This document shows, in pieces, positions 33,628 through 36,992 of a stretch of 36,992 bases of DNA (position 1 is its first letter; each line of letters starts with the position of its first letter). Made by a program: the position numbers and the translations under genes. The DNA is from Parafilimonas sp. GTDB taxonomy: Bacteria; Bacteroidota; Bacteroidia; Chitinophagales; Chitinophagaceae. Under the pieces are notes generated by a model, which had not been told where the DNA came from, ran no database searches, and saw nothing but the letters and a program-made list of their open reading frames with translations. The DNA is taken from positions 1-36,992 of the forward strand of contig JAFMEZ010000019.1 of NCBI GenBank assembly GCA_017856455.1, written 5' to 3'.

Positions 33628-35781
33628 ATGCCCCCCTTACGTACTTTGACATTAGCAATTGTGTTATTATTTTCTCACTCCTTGTTAGCACAAAAAAAAG
33701 ATTCACTCATCCAAAAAGAAATATTCAGTAAACAACTTGATGACATTGTCATTTTTGGTGCAGAAAAAAAACAAAAAAAACTTTTAAAAACACCTTCCTC
33801 CGTTACGCAAATTAGTAGCGGACAGATTCAATCTTACAGGCTATGGGATATTGCAAACCTTAAAGGAATTGCACCAAATTTTAATTTAGCCAACTCTGGT
33901 GATAACAGAAATATTGCTGGCATAAGAGGAATTGTAACAACCTCATATGATCAATCTGTTGCAACTTATATTGATGGTGTTGCACAATTCAATCTAGACA
34001 CCTATATCCCACAACTCAATGATATTGAGAGTATTGAAATTTTAAGAGGTCCACAATCCACATTTTATGGCAGAAATAGCATGGGTGGTGTAATCAACAT
34101 TACTACTAAAGCCCCCACGAATCAGTCAAGCCTACTTGCAGATATGTCAATTGGAAATGCAGGTCAAAAAAGATTCAGTGCGCAATACAAAGCCCCAATC
34201 CTTAAAGACAAATTGTTTTTTAGTACCGCTTATTTGAACGATGTTAAAAATGGCTTTTATACCAATGATTTCATCTCGGAAAAATATGATAGACAACGTC
34301 AAAATATGACCAATATCCAATTGAAATATATAATGAAAAACAATTGGACAATTCAGGCAGATTATAAATATTATAAATCTGTTAATGATGGCGCCTTCCC
34401 TCTAAATGGTGACCTTGCATCTGCATTATCAAATCCATTCCATTTGTCTCAAAACCAGGTAACATCAATGAATGATCAAACGAATAATGCATCTGTTGTC
34501 TTACAGCACAAAGGAGAAAAAGTAAATGTAGTTTTGCAAACCTCATATCAAAATAATTACAGGTATTACGACAATACGCTTGATGCAGATTTTTCTGAAT
34601 TTGAAATCATCGGAATATACAACAACTATGGAAAGTCATATAATAATGTTAATGCCATTACAAATGAGTTAAGAATACAATCTGCAGATAAAAATGATAC
34701 TAAACTAAAATGGTCAACCGGTATATACCAATACAATAATTACAGCCCTACTAAACAAGCTACAGTTTTTGGTAGAGATGCTGGATTTATTGGGATTCCA
34801 GATACTGATTTTTCAATCATTTCCTTCAACTTATTAAAAACGGATGGTGTAGCAGGATATGCACATGCTGAATATCAGTTAAATAATAAAATCTCCTTAC
34901 AAGTTGGTGCAAGATTAGACTACGAGAATAGAGCACTGACAGTAAGAAGCGATTTTGAAAAACAACCCTCCTTTAGCTTTACCATGCTTGAAGACACAAC
35001 AGGCAAAAAAAACTATGTTGCTTTTTCACCAAAAGTTGGACTAAATTATACAGTTAGTGATAATCAGTTTTTATATTTTAACTATAGCAGAGGGTTTAGG
35101 TCAGGCGGACTTTCGAGTATTTCGAGTGATCCATCACAAATTCCATTGGCATCATTCCTGCCCGAATTTTCAAATATGTTTGAAATTGGCTTTAAAGGGG
35201 TCAATAAACTAAAAACATTGCAATATTCAATTGCAGGATTCTATAATCATGTAACCAATATTCAGACTCCTTTCCTCATATTACCTGATGCAGTCACCAT
35301 AACAAAAAACGCAGGAGACCTAAGAAGCAGTGGAATTGAGTGGGAAATTTCAGCGAAGCCATCAAAAGAATTAACGCTTCAATATAATGCTGGAATTGTA
35401 AATGCGAAGTATAAAACATTCACAACTGTCTCTAACGGAACACAAGTTAATCTAAATAACAAAAGACAAATATTTACCCCAACTACAAGCCAATTCCTTA
35501 CTGCAACATACAAAAAGAAAATAGGAAAAATGGATTTTTGGAGTAATATTCAATACCAATATTCAGGTACTCAATACTTTGATTTCGCCAATACAATAAA
35601 GCAGGATGCATACGGACTACTGCATGCACAAATTGGATTTAAATTTTCAAAACTGAGCACTTATGTGTGGGCACGAAACATTACAGATGTTAAATACATC
35701 AGTTATGCATATGATTTTGGAGCAGTTCATTTGGGTAATCCGAGAACATTTGGTGTAGGATTATCGTATAAGATCCTATAA
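33628..35781 (+). CDS. TonB-dependent receptor, siderophore/vitamin type
   Basis: A 717-aa receptor with signal peptide ending LLFSHSLLAQ. It has no carboxypeptidase-regulatory domain; a short TonB-box-like stretch LDDIVIFGAEKK (38-49) leads straight to the plug. Plug motifs include TPSSVTQISSGQIQSY, IRGIVTTSYDQSVATYIDGV and IESIEILRGPQSTFYGRNSMGGVINI (in parts). The barrel has ADYKYY, FNYSRGFRSGGLSS and the final NPRTFGVGLSYKIL ending in a hydrophobic residue after alternating strand residues. This architecture is more like FecA/BtuB or the Caulobacter-type receptors than SusC. It is 5 bp after the amidohydrolase gene. Its last 6 bp overlap the convergent epimerase gene. Confidence 0.93.
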   Translation: MPPLRTLTLAIVLLFSHSLLAQKKDSLIQKEIFSKQLDDIVIFGAEKKQKKLLKTPSSVTQISSGQIQSYRLWDIANLKGIAPNFNLANSGDNRNIAGIRGIVTTSYDQSVATYIDGVAQFNLDTYIPQLNDIESIEILRGPQSTFYGRNSMGGVINITTKAPTNQSSLLADMSIGNAGQKRFSAQYKAPILKDKLFFSTAYLNDVKNGFYTNDFISEKYDRQRQNMTNIQLKYIMKNNWTIQADYKYYKSVNDGAFPLNGDLASALSNPFHLSQNQVTSMNDQTNNASVVLQHKGEKVNVVLQTSYQNNYRYYDNTLDADFSEFEIIGIYNNYGKSYNNVNAITNELRIQSADKNDTKLKWSTGIYQYNNYSPTKQATVFGRDAGFIGIPDTDFSIISFNLLKTDGVAGYAHAEYQLNNKISLQVGARLDYENRALTVRSDFEKQPSFSFTMLEDTTGKKNYVAFSPKVGLNYTVSDNQFLYFNYSRGFRSGGLSSISSDPSQIPLASFLPEFSNMFEIGFKGVNKLKTLQYSIAGFYNHVTNIQTPFLILPDAVTITKNAGDLRSSGIEWEISAKPSKELTLQYNAGIVNAKYKTFTTVSNGTQVNLNNKRQIFTPTTSQFLTATYKKKIGKMDFWSNIQYQYSGTQYFDFANTIKQDAYGLLHAQIGFKFSKLSTYVWARNITDVKYISYAYDFGAVHLGNPRTFGVGLSYKIL

Positions 35782-36798
35782 ATCTTCCTTGATCACGATT
35801 CCTAAACCCGGTTCAACTGGTAACTTCCATGCATGATCATGAAGTTCGAGTCCGGATGCAAGGTCTTGTTTTAACAATAAGGGGCCATCGGCATCCAAAT
35901 AATCAACCAAAGGAGACAAATGAACCAATGCAGCTGTTCCAATTGATGATTCGTTCATACAACCCAGCATTGTACTCAACTGGTATTTTTTCGCAATTGA
36001 TATCATTTCTAGTGCAGGAGTAATTCCTGAGCACTTCGTCAATTTAATATTAATACCATGAAAGCCATCTAAACATTCTTGTATGTCTTTTGCATTTTTA
36101 CATGATTCATCAGCAATAAGAGGAATTATAGATACTTTTTTTAATGCTTTCATCTCTTCAACAAGATCAATTGGAAGAGGTTCTTCAATCAATTCTACAT
36201 CCAATTTTTTTAATTCCGGCAACATTTCAAGTGCCTGCTGGTATGTCCACCCAGCATTAGCATCCACACGAATGACCGAATTGGTAACTGAACGAATTGC
36301 CTCTAATATTTCAAGGTCGGCAATACCTCCAACTTTTATCTTGTATATAGGCGATTGATGTTTATTTAATTTCTCTAACATCACTTCTTTTGTATCCATT
36401 CCAATTGTATAATCAGTAAAAGGAATCTTAGTTGGGTCAGCATTAAAAAGTTTGTAGAGGGGTTGTCTGCGTATTTTTCCATATAAATCCCATCCTGCTA
36501 TATCCAATGCACAAACCAAAAAGGGATTATTGGGAATTAAATGATGCAAGAAATGCCAGAATCTTTTAGGATCAGTAAATGCAAATTTTTCAATTGCATT
36601 TTTATTTGCATCAAGGTCAGCTGCCATTTGATCTGTTGAGATATTATAATATGAAATAGCAGGTGCTTCACCATAAGCTTTTATTCCACGCCATGTAATT
36701 TCAACAATAAAAGTTGGTTGAGCCGTCTTAACACCTTTTGATATAGCAAAAGGAAATTCAAACTGTAATTCTTTTAGCCAGTACTTAATTGTTAGCAC
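35776..36798 (-). CDS. Dipeptide epimerase, enolase superfamily (L-Ala-D/L-Glu epimerase-like)
   Basis: The 340-aa protein shows the muconate-lactonizing subgroup active site. It has the KxK pair YKIKVGG (Lys153, Lys155), metal ligands Asp179 (RVDANAGW), Glu205 (LIEEPLP) and Asp230 (ADES), and the opposite base Lys252 (NIKLTKCSG). MLGCMNESSIG (277-287) fits dipeptide epimerases acting on L-Ala-D-Glu from murein peptides, but the dipeptide specificity varies in the family. The start is GTG at 36798, overlapping the malQ stop as TAGTG, so translation is coupled. The neighbour on the other side, mltG, also concerns murein, though it is on the other strand and separate. Confidence 0.92.
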   Translation of the reverse strand: MLTIKYWLKELQFEFPFAISKGVKTAQPTFIVEITWRGIKAYGEAPAISYYNISTDQMAADLDANKNAIEKFAFTDPKRFWHFLHHLIPNNPFLVCALDIAGWDLYGKIRRQPLYKLFNADPTKIPFTDYTIGMDTKEVMLEKLNKHQSPIYKIKVGGIADLEILEAIRSVTNSVIRVDANAGWTYQQALEMLPELKKLDVELIEEPLPIDLVEEMKALKKVSIIPLIADESCKNAKDIQECLDGFHGINIKLTKCSGITPALEMISIAKKYQLSTMLGCMNESSIGTAALVHLSPLVDYLDADGPLLLKQDLASGLELHDHAWKLPVEPGLGIVIKEDL

Positions 36799-36992
36799 TA
36801 TCTTGCGTTAGTTGTTATGTAAAATTTCAACAGCTCGTTGAATTCATTCTTTTTACTTAGATCTTCAATATTCAATGGCATTCTATACCTCCAATAATGG
36901 TTAGGATCACCAGGAATATTGATTCGTTCTTTATATGGATCGTCCAATCTCAAAGATTCATCCATTGCCAAAAGATCTTGAATTTGAAATAC
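36798..36992 (-). CDS. malQ: 4-alpha-glucanotransferase (MalQ), C-terminal end only
   Basis: The last 64 codons of a minus-strand gene that enters from the right edge. The end reads VFQIQDLLAMDESLRLDD, then ERINIPGDPNHYWRYRMPL and NIEDL. This is the characteristic C-terminus of GH77 amylomaltases, which transfer alpha-1,4-glucan segments between chains. Most of the protein, including the catalytic residues, is outside the window. The TAG stop at 36798-36800 shares a base with the GTG start of the epimerase. This frame is too short and open-ended for most ORF listings, but similarity is clear. Confidence 0.88.
   Translation of the reverse strand, partial: VFQIQDLLAMDESLRLDDPYKERINIPGDPNHYWRYRMPLNIEDLSKKNEFNELLKFYITTNAR

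Noticed and set aside
1-36992. Mobile elements, CRISPR arrays, phage genes or defence islands
   Set aside because: No spaced repeats, transposase or integrase motifs, or toxin-antitoxin-like small gene pairs were seen on either strand.

Overview
The window looks like a chromosomal segment of an AT-rich member of the Bacteroidota. A Chitinophagia/Sphingobacteriia-type lineage is my guess, not something I can prove here. The evidence is three SusC/FecA-like TonB-dependent receptors, DUF4270 and GSCFA proteins, a long-form PurC, a miaB / sigma-54 activator / lptE / secG gene order, and near absence of Shine-Dalgarno sequences. Promoters also fit the Bacteroidota consensus TTTG-N19-TAnnTTTG, twice perfectly. 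I see no transposase, phage gene, integrase, CRISPR array or attachment site. Coding density is very high; the longest stretch without a protein gene is about 245 bp and contains tRNA-His.

Layout. 1-8434: a truncated TonB receptor (minus), purC (plus), then a minus-strand run of trhO, a small membrane protein, a penicillin-acylase-family hydrolase, a GSCFA protein and rlmB. 8541-12171: a minus-strand group of a GT5-like half protein, a DUF4270 lipoprotein and metK, closed by a clear hairpin terminator. 12334-17242: a YbhN-type membrane protein and a subtilisin-like protease (plus), convergent with the Prc/Tsp tail-specific protease (minus). 17316-20807: tRNA-His(GTG) with its own consensus promoter, a DUF445 protein, and a TonB receptor with a glycine-rich loop plus terminator. 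20806-23740: a minus-strand group of phosphoribosyltransferase, phosphohexomutase and pcm. 23795-26402: a tightly overlapping three-gene redox module (heme-b-like membrane/ferredoxin protein, CCG-domain protein, unknown 169-aa protein). 26404-30806: a textbook operon of miaB, sigma-54 activator, lptE, a TPR-like protein and secG, from a perfect promoter with an overlapping 19-bp palindrome to a strong terminator. 30820-35781: mltG, a BrkB/YihY protein, a creatininase-family amidohydrolase and a TonB receptor, spaced 5-7 bp apart. 35776-36992: a dipeptide epimerase and the 3' end of malQ on the minus strand.

Functionally most genes are housekeeping: purine and SAM synthesis, tRNA/rRNA modification, protein repair, envelope proteolysis, LPS and protein export, murein processing and outer-membrane uptake. 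The less understood parts are (1) the GT5-like half protein without the KTGGL motif or second Rossmann domain, paired with a DUF4270 lipoprotein; (2) the HdrE/HdrD-like redox module with its unknown partner; and (3) the control region of the miaB operon, where a palindrome overlaps the -33 element and transcription should start almost at the ATG. I did not find a clear new defence, mobile or biosynthetic system, and these candidates are modest.
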